Shown piece by piece: positions 34,186 to 46,180 of a DNA stretch of 64,000 bases. Origin of the DNA: Pictodentalium vernedei (taxonomy: Eukaryota > Mollusca > Scaphopoda > Dentaliida > Dentaliidae). Where the stretch lies: contig JAUFNR010000074.1 of NCBI GenBank assembly GCA_031216915.1, positions 102,171-166,170 on the forward strand. The letters run 5' to 3'. Position numbers and translations under genes: made by a program. The notes under the pieces are model-generated. The model did no database searches. It had not been told where the DNA came from and saw only the letters and a list, made by a program, of their open reading frames with translations. Position 1 is the first letter of the stretch. Every line of letters begins with the position of its first letter.

Positions 34186-35400
34186 AGGATGCCGTATGTG
34201 ATTATGAGGTATCTGGTTATCCTTCGGGAATTCCAAATGACCTCCCTCCCACTCCCCACCCCAACAAGTGCCCAAATTTCTGACACTTGAGGCACTAAAC
34301 GGGTTGCGGAAGAACACGATGTTCCTCGGTTTCATATTTTTTGCCGTTGATAATTACACCTTTGCTTATCAGATTTCATTTCATTGCTCTATTAGGGAAT
34401 TTTACTTTTATTTTCCAAGTATGGTTGCCCGTGGCTTTGGAGATTAGTCTCTCCCACGAGCATCCTGGAAGGGCTTTATCAATCAAGTTTTTTTCCGTTT
34501 TGGGGTGGACTCGTCTGATTACGACACAAGGGTTTGGTTGCGGATGGCTCTGTGTCTTGTTGGTTTTATTGGTCACCTTAGGGGCATTTTGGCTTTTACT
34601 TTATTGGCGTACGTCGCGCTATCGGTTGGTCTAGCTGTCGATGTCACATTCACTATTCCGATGACGTAGGCTCTGTTGCATTAACAGAGCCCCCATTTCT
34701 TGGTGTGACCACCGAGTCCTTTTTAGTAGCGGTGCTCAGTGAATTTTGTTTGATAGTTTTTGTTTTCTTGACATGCCAATCAGTAGTCATACAGAAACCA
34801 TTTTCGTCTTCGACGTCCACAGTTTCATCATTTTCACGGAACTCATTGAAGAGTTTCCTTTTCGACCGATTTTGGTTTGGTGATGCTTTCTATCGCTGCG
34901 ATTTGGGGATTTTAGCTAAATTTTTATGTAACTGAATTTAAGCCGCCTCAGCAGGGGAAGCTGCGGCCGTGTTGGTGGCTTCTTCTACTATGGAAAGCAG
35001 CCAGTTATCCTGGCTGGGGGTAATTAGATCTATTTCAGATATCCCTGCCAGTGAGCCGGAGGACGCAGGTCTTCTCATTTCTGTAGCGTGTCAATATATG
35101 GTGACTCAGGAGCTGTAGGAGCATGGTCCTCCTTACCTGGTTTGGCTCTCAGAATTGCCTTTTCCAATTCCCTTCTCAATTTAGTCTTTTCTTTATCTGC
35201 CTGCCGCTTCTGGGCTTGAAGCTCTGACCGCAAACCCTCTATTGTGTCATTCAATCTGGCTATTTCTTTCTGGAAGCCAGACATCATCGATGCCATGTCA
35301 GTGTTAGTGGAATTTCCACTGTTGCTTAGACTGCCAGAATTAAAGACAGAACTGTTTACCTGAATTTGACTTTGTTTATCCATTGTCTATATTTGTAAAT
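34186..35400 (-). mobile_element. LINE ORF1 remnant (coiled coil, RNA-binding, CCHC knuckle)
   Basis: Read leftwards. The first frame, 35383-35075, encodes 102 residues starting MDKQSQIQVN with a strong coiled coil (EIARLNDTIEGLRSELQAQK and on, residues about 38-85). A second frame, 35078-34938 (46 residues, MRRPASSGSLAGISEIDL), starts in a four-base ATGA overlap with the first stop. Farther on come YANKVKAKMP, a frame at 34576-34376 with TWKIKVKFPNRAMK, and the knuckle CLKCQKFGH near 34290. Coiled coil, RNA-binding region and CCHC in that order are the layout of non-LTR ORF1 proteins. Stops and frame changes make it dead. I saw no ORF2 downstream. Confidence 0.7.
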
Positions 35401-35776
35401 AATTCGAAAATTTATTTTTTAGGTTATTAGAGATTTTAATTTAATTTTATTGACTTAAAGATTCGTTTTTAGAGGAAAAATGCAGATAGAAATAGCAAGA
35501 GAAAAAAGTAAACACTTACAGTGATACAAAAAGATATACAGAAATAGTACAAATGGCAATAGCGTTGTTGAACGTCCGAGTGAGCGATAATCAGTTTTGT
35601 GCTGGACGATACGTCTGTTCGCTGTGAAAGCAGAGGTGCGAATGATACTGATGACGGTAACCCGGCGATATATAGTGTCCATGGTGGTATAACAAAGAAT
35701 GAAACCAATCAAAGTAGCAAAGTATAAAATTAAACACCCAACACGTTCTCATTGAAAAGACATCAGTTACAGTCGA

Positions 35777-36385
35777 GTGACCTAAGATTGCGCATGACCG
35801 AACATTGCGCATGCGATATTTTGGGTCTTCTGTCAACAAACACTTGTAGCCCGGGACAAACGATTTTAATTTCTGGCTGTCACGGATAGAAATTACTTGT
35901 CGGAGACAAGCAGACAAGCGTTATTTTGATTTTTGACCCCAGCAATCAGCAATACCGATGTTTGACAAGGACTTCCGATTGTGCCCCGATTGCCCAAAAT
36001 CGGCAGCTTCCGAATGTTATTACCGATCATCGGCCCATCACTAAAAGTTGCACGATGGATTTGTGATAACTAACTAAATATACACTAACATTTTGTGGCC
36101 GGTGATGGTACCTTCTAGGCCACCGAACAGTGATTTTCTAGACCGGAAACATCGGAGGTACTTCAGTGCGCAATGTTAGGTGACACAACAGTTGACGGCA
36201 GATTACATGGGGTGAGTGCATTCTTTTGCTTACATTCATTGTTAATTATTTTCAAACCTCATTTTATTTTTACAGTTTTAGAGATCTATAGTTGCTCTAT
36301 CCATTTGTTAATCTGTTAGGAAATTGTATCATGCGTTCAATCAGTGAATGGCGATCAGAGCATTAGGTGCGCAATCTTAGGTCAC
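35777..36385. mobile_element. 609-bp element with GTGACCTAAGATTGCGCA inverted ends
   Basis: Perfect 18-bp terminal inverted repeats: GTGACCTAAGATTGCGCA at 35777-35794 and its reverse complement at 36368-36385. A diverged third copy lies inside at 36167-36184 (TGCGCAATGTTAGGTGAC). The left end also carries TTGCGCATGCG, an NRF1-like palindrome. Target duplication not clear. No protein is encoded. Confidence 0.7.
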
Positions 36386-38290
36386 AGCTGTGTGGTAAAA
36401 ACACTACCTTGTTTGATATATTGTGCTTTGACCACCTTGATTAGTGTACTTACTGTATATACAGTCAACTTGGCAGTATCGAGTCATCGGCAGTAGCGAT
36501 TCAAAATTTAATGACTGCCATGTTACGTTTAAACAACCGGAACATTTTTATTTTTTCTTTCTGATTACTGACAGAAAATATATATTTCCCAGATATCATG
36601 AAAAAGAAATATGCTTTCGCAATATATGAAGTCTGTGTGGCGGTGTTTTTGTTATTACCGGAACCGACCGCGACAAAAATGTAACTTGCTCACCCACTTG
36701 CTTTTTTAATTTTACTTCAAGAAAAAGAAACGGCCCAAATAACTCCAAAGCTAAGTTGTTTAAATGTTACCCCACTATTATTCTCTAACTAATAAAAGCT
36801 TTGAGAGTAAATTCCGTACCATTCTAGTGCAAAGAGTAAAGTTGATGGAGATGGAGGTCATGTAATTGGCATTATCGAACCAGCTCAGGCTGCAGTGCCT
36901 CACGTGATATTATTCCCCGTGAAAGATATATTTTTAGAAACTCAGTGTAAATATTGGCCTGTCAAGATTCAGCACGTGTTAAAATGGTAAGAAGGTGTTG
37001 TTTTATCTCGCAAATGCATGTCTTATACAGTAAGTTACTAATTTTAGTACAATTTACCCATTTTACTGAACAAATCAATCGTTTCATTGCAATTTTCACA
37101 CATGTGTTATTGATGTTCGGCGTTCGCACTGGTTTCCAAATTGCACATGGGGCCTATATGCGCGTGTATACCGGGCTGTACATTTTTCAAGAGTGACACC
37201 GACGGGCTGTGCGAGGGTGGCGGAGAGGGGTTGGAATATGATTTTGTTTGTTTCCGGTATCCACAACTACATGGAGGCCAAGTTAAAACTCCAATGTTTG
37301 CCTTTGATGAATTGTTGAAATTTTGACAGGGGATGAGTGTGCTCGTTTGGTGTTGGTTTTTTCTTCTTCTTTTTTTTTTGGGGGGGGGGGGGGGGGCGGT
37401 GTCCTTGCGGCCTAATTCACTTTCGGCCTTGTATGATTTCGGCAAAGAGAGTGGGATCAACCGAGGTGTTTCGACCAAAGCATTCTGGTCGCTATTTGCG
37501 TTAGGTGGGAGGTGGTGGGATGGGGTGGGGTGGGGTATGAAGTGTGTCTTAATTGACATGAGCGAAGGCCCAAATTGAACATTTTTGCCCAAAACATGTC
37601 TGAGTAGACGAGCAAGAAATGGGAGTTTCTGAATTTCGTTGAAAAACATGGCCGTCAGTGGCCAACTTGGATTTGGCATATAGATTGTCAACAATTCCAT
37701 AATTAGTTCAGCCTACGGGCCACACCCCTCTCCAATCTTTTTCAGAAACACGGGTAAATGAATTGGTATTGCCATTACTGGATCTTTCTACTACCTCGTT
37801 ACTCGTTACTACCTGCATTGACTCTTTACTGCCGCTATTATGCGACTGATAAAATGATTTCGTACACGGACATGTAAGCGTTATTTTTCCTCGTGCAGTC
37901 GCGGTAAGCAGTACCTTGTTCTATACGATACATTGCCAAGACAAACACATCGATTCTTCGTTTTACGACGGAGATGGCAGAAAATTTAAAAAAAGTGACT
38001 CGATACTGCCGAGTAGACTGTACATTTCAAACCAACAGTAAAAACAAACACACTTCAAAGATTTCAAAGACATTCACTCAAAAATTCTATTAACAACAAA
38101 CGGAATAATATCATTTTTGTCTGTGATCAGGTTACAACTTACACAGGTAGTGATGAGAAGTATAGAGTTTTTGTGTAAAGCTATTCGAAATCGTATTTGA
38201 GGATTTTTAACGGATTCTTCATTATTTTAATGTTTTTTGGGATTATTTATAAAAAAAAAATGTGAGTACTAAACCTATATCAGTGGTCAT
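36386..38290. other. No gene recognised
   Basis: Ordinary AT-rich sequence with a G-run at 37379-37396. The longest frame, 37700-37107 (-), 197 codons, crosses the homopolymer as a Pro/Lys run, overlaps plus-strand frames and has no domain, so I do not call it. Confidence 0.5.
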
Positions 38291-38294
38291 CAAA

Positions 38295-38370
38295 GTGGGC
38301 CAAGTCGCCACCAGAAATCGGGCCAACTCGCCACTCAGCGCACTGGTGGCGAGTCGACCCGTAGTACAAA
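38295..38370. repeat. Second block of the CAACTCGCCAC minisatellite
   Basis: GGGCCAAGTCGCCACC and GGGCCAACTCGCCACT followed by an inverted unit TGGTGGCGAGTCGACCC. Same unit as 33067-33150. Confidence 0.65.
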
Positions 38371-38769
38371 TTCGTCGGACGTCAACAAGTTAGGAAATAA
38401 AATTGACCCAAAACAATCTTGTAAACGCAACATAAATTCATCGACGTAAGATTTTGCGACTGACACTTCACACCCACTAAAATATCAGAGAGTACTACAT
38501 TAAGTCAAAAGCGAACAGATTTAACATACATCGTCTTACAAATTTGTTGAACACGTTTACGTGCGATGATGATGGGCGCATCCATTTTGGTCCGTGTAAA
38601 AGTTCTACTCGCTGTTGGAGCATAGCATAAAAACATTTTGTATGATGGATATACCTTAAAGTTCCTAACCGTCTAACATATTATAAAAACACAATTACAG
38701 ATAGTGCATAAGAGAACAGTGTCATAATGATCGCATAATCAAGGGGATATGTAAATATGCTCGGGTCCT

Positions 38770-38832
38770 ACTAGAAACCGGAATCACCCGGAATCCCCTT
38801 TAAAGACCGGAATCACCCGGAATCCCCTCATA
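38770..38832. repeat. Short duplication ACCGGAATCACCCGGAATCC
   Basis: Two direct copies of ACCGGAATCACCCGGAATCC at about 38776 and 38811, each itself built of two GGAATC halves. Confidence 0.75.
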
Positions 38833-39026
38833 TTTTACAAATCAGCGGCTGGCCAAAGGGTTATTATTATTTACTACATTTTCGCCATATATAGCACTTT
38901 TAGCAATGGAATCCTATCTAATACGTTCAAGATTTAGTAAATTTCAAAGGATTTCGGGGTACAAGGAAGCGATTAGCGAAGAGTCTTCCTCGTTTAGAAG
39001 TTTTTTTTTCGGTTTCCAGACAATCG

Positions 39027-39175
39027 TACCCACGGCAGCTCGTACCAGTCAAGCCGTTCCCAAAATTGGACGACTCGTACCCATTTTCGGCTTGACAACT
39101 TGTACCCACTATTGGACAACTCGTACCCAAGGTTGGACAACTCGTACCCATGGCTGGTCAACTTGTACTTGGTTT
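39027..39175. repeat. Minisatellite TTGGACAACTCGTACCCA
   Basis: About six imperfect copies of a 19-22-bp unit (GGACAACTCGTACCCA, GACAACTTGTACCCA). The ORF at 38906-39214 is open only because the unit lacks stops in that frame. Confidence 0.75.
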
Positions 39176-39216
39176 TTAATTGTATGGGCGAAGGCCGTTA
39201 ATGGTTTTGTTTGATC

Positions 39217-39440
39217 CGTTTAAGGTGCTATAATAGTTATGGAAATCAGTTTACTTTGAAATTCCTTCGTCAGATATTCCATGAATATGAATGAAATATA
39301 CACAAATGTTACGTCTAAATGACGGCTGTGATACACAGAACAGGAAACATATATTCATTGACCGTACTTTGTTGATAGCAGGCACCAGTGGTTCCTGAAA
39401 GTCTGCAATCGTATTCGTACGAGAACTGGCGTGAATGACC
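39217..39440 (+). repeat. Interspersed F-family repeat, copy 1
   Basis: Phrases GGTGCTATAATAGTTATGGA, TTTACTTTGAAATTCC, AATATACACAAATGTTA and GATAGCAGGCACCAGTGGTT followed by CTGCAATCGTATTCGTAC. They recur at 56205-56440, inverted at 56450-56690 and 57130-57320, and at 61630-61840. A poly(C) run follows at 39440-39455. Confidence 0.65.
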
Positions 39441-39856
39441 CCCCCCCCCCCCCAACCCCGACACCCGGTTTCTGTGCTTCAGTATTGGGAAATAGATTAC
39501 TGGAAAAAACTAAAAGGCCTTGCATCTAGGCCTAGGCTCTGCAAATTTTCAGGGTGAAAACCATAGCCTTCGTCGCATTAACTCTTGCCTTTCCAAATTA
39601 ATAATGCCACTCTCCACCTTTAGATTATTTTTCGTGTGGCAAAGTTACATCACTGGTGAGGTGCCACTCCGGTCAGGCGAGAAAGGATTTCATTGTAAAT
39701 TGAGGGTCCAGCCGGATTTTGTACTTGAAGCGTAGCACATTTACCCGCTCGGAAGAAAAACGGCAAACAATAATAATAACACTTTGGCCAGCCGCTGATT
39801 TGTCGCGGTTCTTGGACGAGAAGGCCATGGTTACCCCTGTACTCCCAACTGCCTCC

Positions 39857-40260
39857 CTATTCCCACGCTTCTCCTCTCCTCCCAACACTCGGAGACGAAC
39901 TGCTTGATGATATCCCATTCTTCCCAATCTCTCCGATTAGCATATTAGCCCTCTCCTTTGAGTCACCCCCTAACCACACGTCCTTCATTCTCCCATCCCA
40001 CTTCCCCATTATACTCCCAGTGAATCTTATTCTTTTAGACTGGTACCTCGGGCATTCTAGAAGAAAGTGTTCCAGGGTCTCCACCATGATCAAAATTACA
40101 CATCTGGCACTCCTTTTCACTGTCTTTCCCAAACTTTCCCTCAGCTCCAGGGAACGCGACCTCATCTTGAACAACAGTGACCCCCAAAGGTGCCACCAAG
40201 GTACTCTTCAAAAGCTGGCTTCTCTTTATCACGCAGGCCACAAGTTCGTTTTGTGTCACA
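39857..40260 (-). mobile_element. LINE C-terminal fragment with zinc-binding tail (minus strand)
   Basis: Minus-strand frames give ESLGKTVK then CQMCNFDHGG and TLEHFLLECPRYQSKRIRFT, a C-x2-C ... H-x4-C tail typical of Jockey/CR1-group ORF2 C-termini, then GSIMGKWDGRMKDVWLGGD. A frame change lies near the knuckle. Same family as 29465-29700. Upstream RT was not recognised. Confidence 0.7.
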
Positions 40261-40299
40261 AAAAAAAACCTGTACAGATATCCGAAGAAGAGCACCAAA

Positions 40300-41038
40300 A
40301 CGAAACATATCGCTTTAATGAAACTGTGGGATGTGTATGATGATGAAAATAGGCAGATGAGTACTTCAGTATACCTCAGACAGTGTGCCCAGCTTGTAGA
40401 TCATTCTGAGGATTAAATAGTTGCATCAGTCCGCCAGTAACAAAAAAACTTCCAAAGTGCTTTTTTCCCGATTTCATAGTATGTTCGGTAATTTTTTAAT
40501 GTTGTTCCCTGTTCAAGTCTGGACAACAAGCATCCGATGACTACGGACCCACGGCAAAAAAAACCTGTTGAAATGGCAGTTGGAACGCATTCTCCCATAA
40601 CATCCCCACAGTGGCGCAACGTGCCTCGATGATCCTGCATCATTTTTCGGGCAAAATCTTCCACCCCTACCTTTCCACCCCCTCTAAAAATTGGCATGTA
40701 CATCTATGCTGACTATCCGATTTGTTTGTGTCGATACCCCAAAACCATCCCGAAAGTTGGAGGGAAAAGTCCCCGCCATATGGCGGAACAAATCGACTTC
40801 TGGGTGGTACATATCGACAGTGGCACATATCGACCATACCCCTTTGAAAGGCATTATCTTGATTTACAGAGCAGGAATCAAATTTAAACTTGTCTTTGGC
40901 TAAAGGTGTCAGCATTTTCTTGAATGCTTAAGTAATGAATAAAGATCGAGTCTGAATTGAATGTTTTGCAGCAGGCACTCCGTCGAGAGCCGAAAGGCCC
41001 AAGACGGGAGAAATTCTCTTAGCGATTCGACAAAGGTA
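40300..41038. other. No gene seen
   Basis: Mixed sequence with short frames of no recognisable content. It forms the left flank of the large fold-back element. Confidence 0.5.
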
Positions 41039-41047
41039 CTAGGCCAG
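41039..41047. repeat. Left target-site duplication of the fold-back
   Basis: CTAGGCCAG, matched by TTAGGCCAG at 46841-46849 directly outside the right end. Confidence 0.65.
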
Positions 41048-41130
41048 AGCGATGTGAAGTTAGTTACTTCTTCCCTATTTGATATTTTGACATTCTTTAT
41101 TCCATCAAAACAGGAATAATGGCACCTGCT

Positions 41131-41893
41131 GTAGGGTGGCACAAATGAAGACGAGTTGATTGACATGTTGCACGTCCGCATAAGGCCTCTCTTTATGGGG
41201 CAACCAAGGCCCTAAAAGTGACAACCTCCCAGAAAACCTTCTACATGGGCAAATCTGATCAAATAAAAGGTGCTGTAGGGTGGCACAAATGAAGACGAGT
41301 TGATTGACATGTTGCCCGTCCGCATAAGGCCTCTCTTTATAGGGCAACCAAGGCCCTAAAAGTGACAACCTCCCAGAAAACCTTCTAGATGGGCAAATCT
41401 GATCAAATAAAAGTTGATGTAGGGTGGCACAAATGAAGACGAGTTGATTGACATGTTGCCGTCCCCATATGACCCCTCTTTATGGGGCAACCAAGGCCCT
41501 AAAAGTGACAACCTCCCAGAAAACCTTCTAGATGGGCAAATCTAATAAAATAAAAGGTGCTGTAGGGTGGCACCAATGAAGACGAGTTGATTGACATGTT
41601 GCCCGTCCGCTTAAGGCCTCTCTTTATGGGGCAACCAAGGCCCTAAAAGTGACAACCTCCTAGAAAACCTTCTAGATGGGCAAATCTGGCCAAATAAAAG
41701 GTGCTGTAGGGTGGCACAAATGAAGACGAGTTGATTGACATGTTGCCAGTCCACATAAGGCCTCTCTTTATGGGGCAACCAACGCCCTAAAAGTGACAAC
41801 CTCCCAGAAAACCTTCTAGATGGGGAAAGCTGGTCAAATAAAAGGTGCTGTAGGGTGGCACAAATGAAGACGAGTTGATTGACATATTGCCCG
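41131..41893. repeat. Left 144-bp subterminal array
   Basis: GTAGGGTGGCAC begins at 41131, 41275, 41419, 41562, 41706 and 41850: five full units and a partial sixth. Each unit has AAATGAAGACGAGTTGATTG, GGGGCAACCAAGGCCCTAAA and TTCTAGATGGGCAAATCTG. The repeated frame reading LLGPWLPHKERPY is a by-product. Confidence 0.92.
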
Positions 41894-44800
41894 TATTGAC
41901 ATCGCGGATAAACTTGCGTTAACCCAGCAGATTGACTCCCCGAGCATATCCCCGAGATTAACACGAGATTAACGAGAGTTAATCCGCGATGTCAACGCGT
42001 GTTTATCCGTGCGGTTAACGCGAGGTAATCCGTGAGGTTAACGCGAGTTTATCCCCGAGGTTAACGAAGGTTTATCCGCGAGTTCATCAGCAAGGATAAC
42101 ACGACTCTAATCCGAGTTTATCCACGTGATTAACGCGTGTTTAACGCATGTTTAACGCGTGTTTAACGCATGTTGTGTTTAACACGAGGTAATCCCTGTG
42201 GTTAACTCGAGTTTATCCGCGAGATTAATTCGAGTTTAACGGGAGTCTGTTCGCGAGGTTAACGCGAGTCTATCCGCAAGGTTAACGCCAGTTTGACGCC
42301 AGTTTAGTCGAGTTAAACGCGAGTTTATCCGGGATATTAACGCGAGTATATGCGCGAGGTTGACATGAGTTTAACGCGAGTTTATCGGCGATGTTAACGC
42401 GAGGTTATCACGAGTATATCTGCGAAGATAACGCGAGTTTGGCGCGAGTTCATACGCGAGGTTATCATGAGTTTATCCGCGAGGTTACCTCGCGTTTAAC
42501 GCGCGTTTATCGGCGATGTTAACGCGAGGTTATGCGCGAGGTTATTACGAGTTTACCCACGTTGTTGATGCGAGTAAAACGCGAGGTTAACTCGAGTTTA
42601 ACGCGAATTTGTCAGCGAGATGCATCGCAAGTTTATGCGCGTTGTTAGCGAGAGTTAACCCGCGATGTTAACTCAAGATTAACGCGGGTTTTTCCGTGAG
42701 GTTAGCGCGCGTTTAACGCGAGTTTATCCGGGATATTAATGCGAGTTTATGCGCAAGGATATTGCGAGTTTATCCGCGATATTATTTGGCGCGAGTTTAT
42801 CCGGGAGATTAACGTGAGTTTATCCCCGAGGTTAACTCGAGTTTAACGCGCGTTTTTCGGCGATGTTAATACGAGTCCATCCACGAGGTTATTGCGACTT
42901 CGACGCGTGTTTATCGGCGATGTTAACATGAGTTTATGTGCAATGTTATAGCGAATTTATCCGCGTTGTTAGCGCGAGTTAAACGCTATGTTACGCGAGT
43001 ATGATGCGAGTTTATCCGCGAGGTCATCGCGAGTTTGGCGCGAGTATATCTGCGACGTTTACGCGAGGTTAACGCGAGTTAATCCGCGAGGTTAACGCGA
43101 ATGTATCCGCGAGGTTAACTCGAGTTTAACGTGCGTTTATACGCGAGATTAACGCGATTTTGACGGGTGTTCACCCGCAAGTTTATCCCCGAGGTTAACA
43201 CGAGTTTTATGCGAGTTTAACGCGAGTTAATCCCCGAGATTGACGTGTGGTTATCGGCACGGTCAGCGCGAGTTTATGCCCGACGTTAACCCGAGCTTTT
43301 CCGCCAGTTTAACGCGAGTTTTTCCGCGATATTAATGCGAGTTTGTGCGCAAGGTTATCGCGAGTTTATCCGCGTTATTAGCGAGAGTTTAACTTGAATT
43401 TACCCACGAGGTTAACGCGGGTTTGGCGCGAGTTTATCCGCGAGATTAACACGAGTTTATCGGTGAGGTTAACTCGAGTTTGACGCGAGTTTATCCGCGA
43501 TTATAACGCGAGTTTATGCGCAACATTATCGCGAGTTTATCCGCTAGGTTAAATCGACTACATCTCGAGTTTATTGGCGATGTTAACACGAGTTTATGCT
43601 CCAAGTTATCGCGGGTTTATCCGCGTTGTTATCGCAAGTTTATCCGCGAGTTAATCCACGAGGTTAAGGCGAATTTAACGCGTGTTTGTCTGCGAGTTTA
43701 ATACGAGTTTATCCCCGAGGTTAACGCGAGATTAACGAGTATCCGTGAGATTAGCTCGAGTTTACGTGCAACTCTAACACGAGTTTATCCGCGAACTTAA
43801 CGTGAGTCTAACCACTAGATGCGTGTTTAACGCAAAGTTAACCCGAGTTTAACACGCGTTTATCCGCGAGGTTCACTCAAGTTTAATGCGAGTTTATCCA
43901 CGTTGTTAGCACGAGTTTAACGCGAGGGTAACGCGAGTTTATCGGTGAGGTTAACGTGTGATTAACACGGTTAACGATGTTAACGCGAGTTTATTTGCAA
44001 GGTTATCGCGAGTTTATTTACGTTGTTAGCGCGAGTTAAACGCAAGGTTAACGTGAGTTTAAAGTGAATTTGTCCGCGAGGTTATTACGTTTTTATAGAG
44101 ACAGTGTTGTTGGAAACAGTTAATCCGCGAGGTTATCGCGAGATTATCCGTGAGGTTAATGCGTGTTTAACGCTAGTTTATCCGCACGGTTAACGCGAGT
44201 TTAACACGAGTTTATCCATGAGGTTCACTCGAGTCTAACGCGAGTTTATCGGCGATGTTAACGTGAGTTTACGGCTAGGTTACCGCAATTTACCCGGTTT
44301 GTCAGCGCGAGTTAAACGCGATGTTAACTCGAGTATGAGGCGAGTTTAACTGCTAGGTTATCGCGAGTTTGGCGCGATTATATCCGCGATGTCAACGCGA
44401 GATTAACGTGAGTTTATTTGCGAGGTTACTACGAATTTATCCGCGAGGTTAACTCCAGTTTAGCGGGCGTTTATGCGCGAAGTTAACGCGATTTGGCGTG
44501 TCTTCATCCAGGGAGTTTAAGGCAAGTTTATCAGCGAGGTTAACGCGAGCTTTACGCGAGTTTAACGCGAGTTAATCCGCGAGGTTAACGTGTGTTTATC
44601 GGCGCGGTCAGCGCGAGTTTATGCGCGACGTTAATGCGAGTTTTTTCCGCCAGATTAACGCGACTTTATCCGCGATATTAATGCGAGTTTGTGCGAAAGG
44701 TTATCGCGAGTTTATTCGTGTTATTAGCGCGAGTTTAACATGCGTTTATCCACGAGGTTAACGCGAATTTGGCGCGAATTTATGCTCGAAGTTAACGCGA

Positions 44801-45638
44801 GTTTATCGGCGATGTTGACACGAATTGATGCGCGAGGTTATCGTGAGTTTATATGCGTTGTTATCGCGAGTTTATCCGCCAGTTAATCCTCGAAGTTAAC
44901 GCGAATTTAACGTGTGTTTGTTCGCGAGTTTTACACGAGTTTATCGCCGCGGTTAACGGGGGATTAACACGAGTTAATTCGCGTGGTTAACGAGGTGAGC
45001 ACGAGTTTATACGTGACCCTAACGCGAGTTTATCCGCGAGATTAACGGGAGTCTAACTGCTAGGTTAAACTGAATGTAAATCAAGGTTAACTCGAGTTTA
45101 ACGGGAATTAATCTGGGAGGTTAACGCGTGTTTATCTGCGAGGTTAACGCGAGTTTATCCGCGAGGGTAACGTGAGTGTAACGCAACTTTAAAGTGAGTT
45201 AATCCGCAATGTTGACGTGTGTTTACCCGCGAGTTTAACGCGAATGTATCCCCGATGTTAAGGCAAGTTTAACGCAAGTTTAACGCTACTTAATCCGCGA
45301 GGTTAACGCACGTTTATCCCCGGAGTTAATGCAAGATTAATGCGAGTTAAATCGCGTAGTTAGCTCGTGTTCATCCGCGGGATTAGCGCGGGTTTATGTG
45401 CGACGCTAACTCCAGTTTAATCACGAGATTAACACGAGTTTACCCGCTAGGTTTATGCGAGTTTAAAGTGAGGTTAACTCGAGTTTAACGCGAGTTCATC
45501 CGGGAGGTGAATTTGAGTTTAACGGGAGTTTATTCGCGTTCTTAGTGCGTTAAATGGTTAGGTTAATGCGAGAGTATCCGTGAGGTTAGCACGTGTTTAA
45601 CGCGAGTTTATCCGCAAGGTTAACGCGAGATTAACAAG
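41894..45638. repeat. CpG-dense core satellite, left polarity
   Basis: Degenerate tandem of half-units GCGAGGTTAAC, GCGAGTTTATCC and GCGAGTTTAAC (11-12 bp, so about 23 bp for a pair), over 300 copies in 3.7 kb. Nearly every half-unit carries one or two CpG, against CpG-poor surroundings. A short stretch at the left border (41897-41926, CATCGCGGATAAACTTGCG) has the opposite polarity. No frame of note. Confidence 0.9.
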
Positions 45639-45661
45639 AGCGTTAATCTCGCGTCAACCTT
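45616..45661. repeat. Central palindrome where satellite polarity flips
   Basis: AAGGTTAACGCGAGATTAAC, a 6-base loop AAGAGC, then GTTAATCTCGCGTCAACCTT: 19 of 20 bases pair. To its right all units read in reverse complement. Confidence 0.9.
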
Positions 45662-46180
45662 GTGAGTCAACTTGCGTAAAATGCCCGTTAAACTCGCGGT
45701 AACCTCGCGTATAAACTCGCGTTTACTTTGGGGATAAACTCGCGTTAACCTCGCGGTTAAACTCGCGTTAACCTCGCAAAAAACTCGCGCCAAACTCGCA
45801 ATAGCCTAGCGGATAAACTCCTGTCAAACTCGTGTTAACCTTGCGTTAAACTCGCGTACAACTCGCGTTAAACTCGTGGGTAAACTCGTGTCACACTCCC
45901 GCTAACCGTGCGGATTAACATCCGTTATCCTCGCGGGTCAACTAGGGTTAATCTCGCGTCAACCTCGCGGATAAACTCCCGTCAAACTCGCGTTAACATT
46001 GCGTTAACCTCGCGGATAAACTCACGTAAAACTCGCGCTAACCTCACGAATAAACTCGCGACAAACTCGCGTTAACCTGGCGAATTAACTCTCGCTAACA
46101 ACGCGGATAAAGTCGCGATAACCTCGCGGATAAATTTGCGTTAATATCGCCGATAAACTAGCTTTAAACTCGAGTTAACC
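45642..46180. repeat. Core satellite, right (inverted) polarity
   Basis: Units such as AACTCGCGTTAACCTCGCGG and ATAAACTCGCG, the reverse complement of the left core, over 0.54 kb. Confidence 0.9.

Noticed and set aside
37107-37700. 197-codon minus-strand frame as a Pro/Lys-rich host protein
   Set aside because: It depends on a homopolymer for its Pro/Lys run, overlaps several plus-strand frames and shows no domain.
41894-46180. TTATCC(A/C)C motifs resembling bacterial DnaA boxes, and AT-rich/GC spacing resembling a replication origin
   Set aside because: They are variants of one 11-12-bp satellite unit in a eukaryotic transposon context. No origin gene or other origin structure is present.
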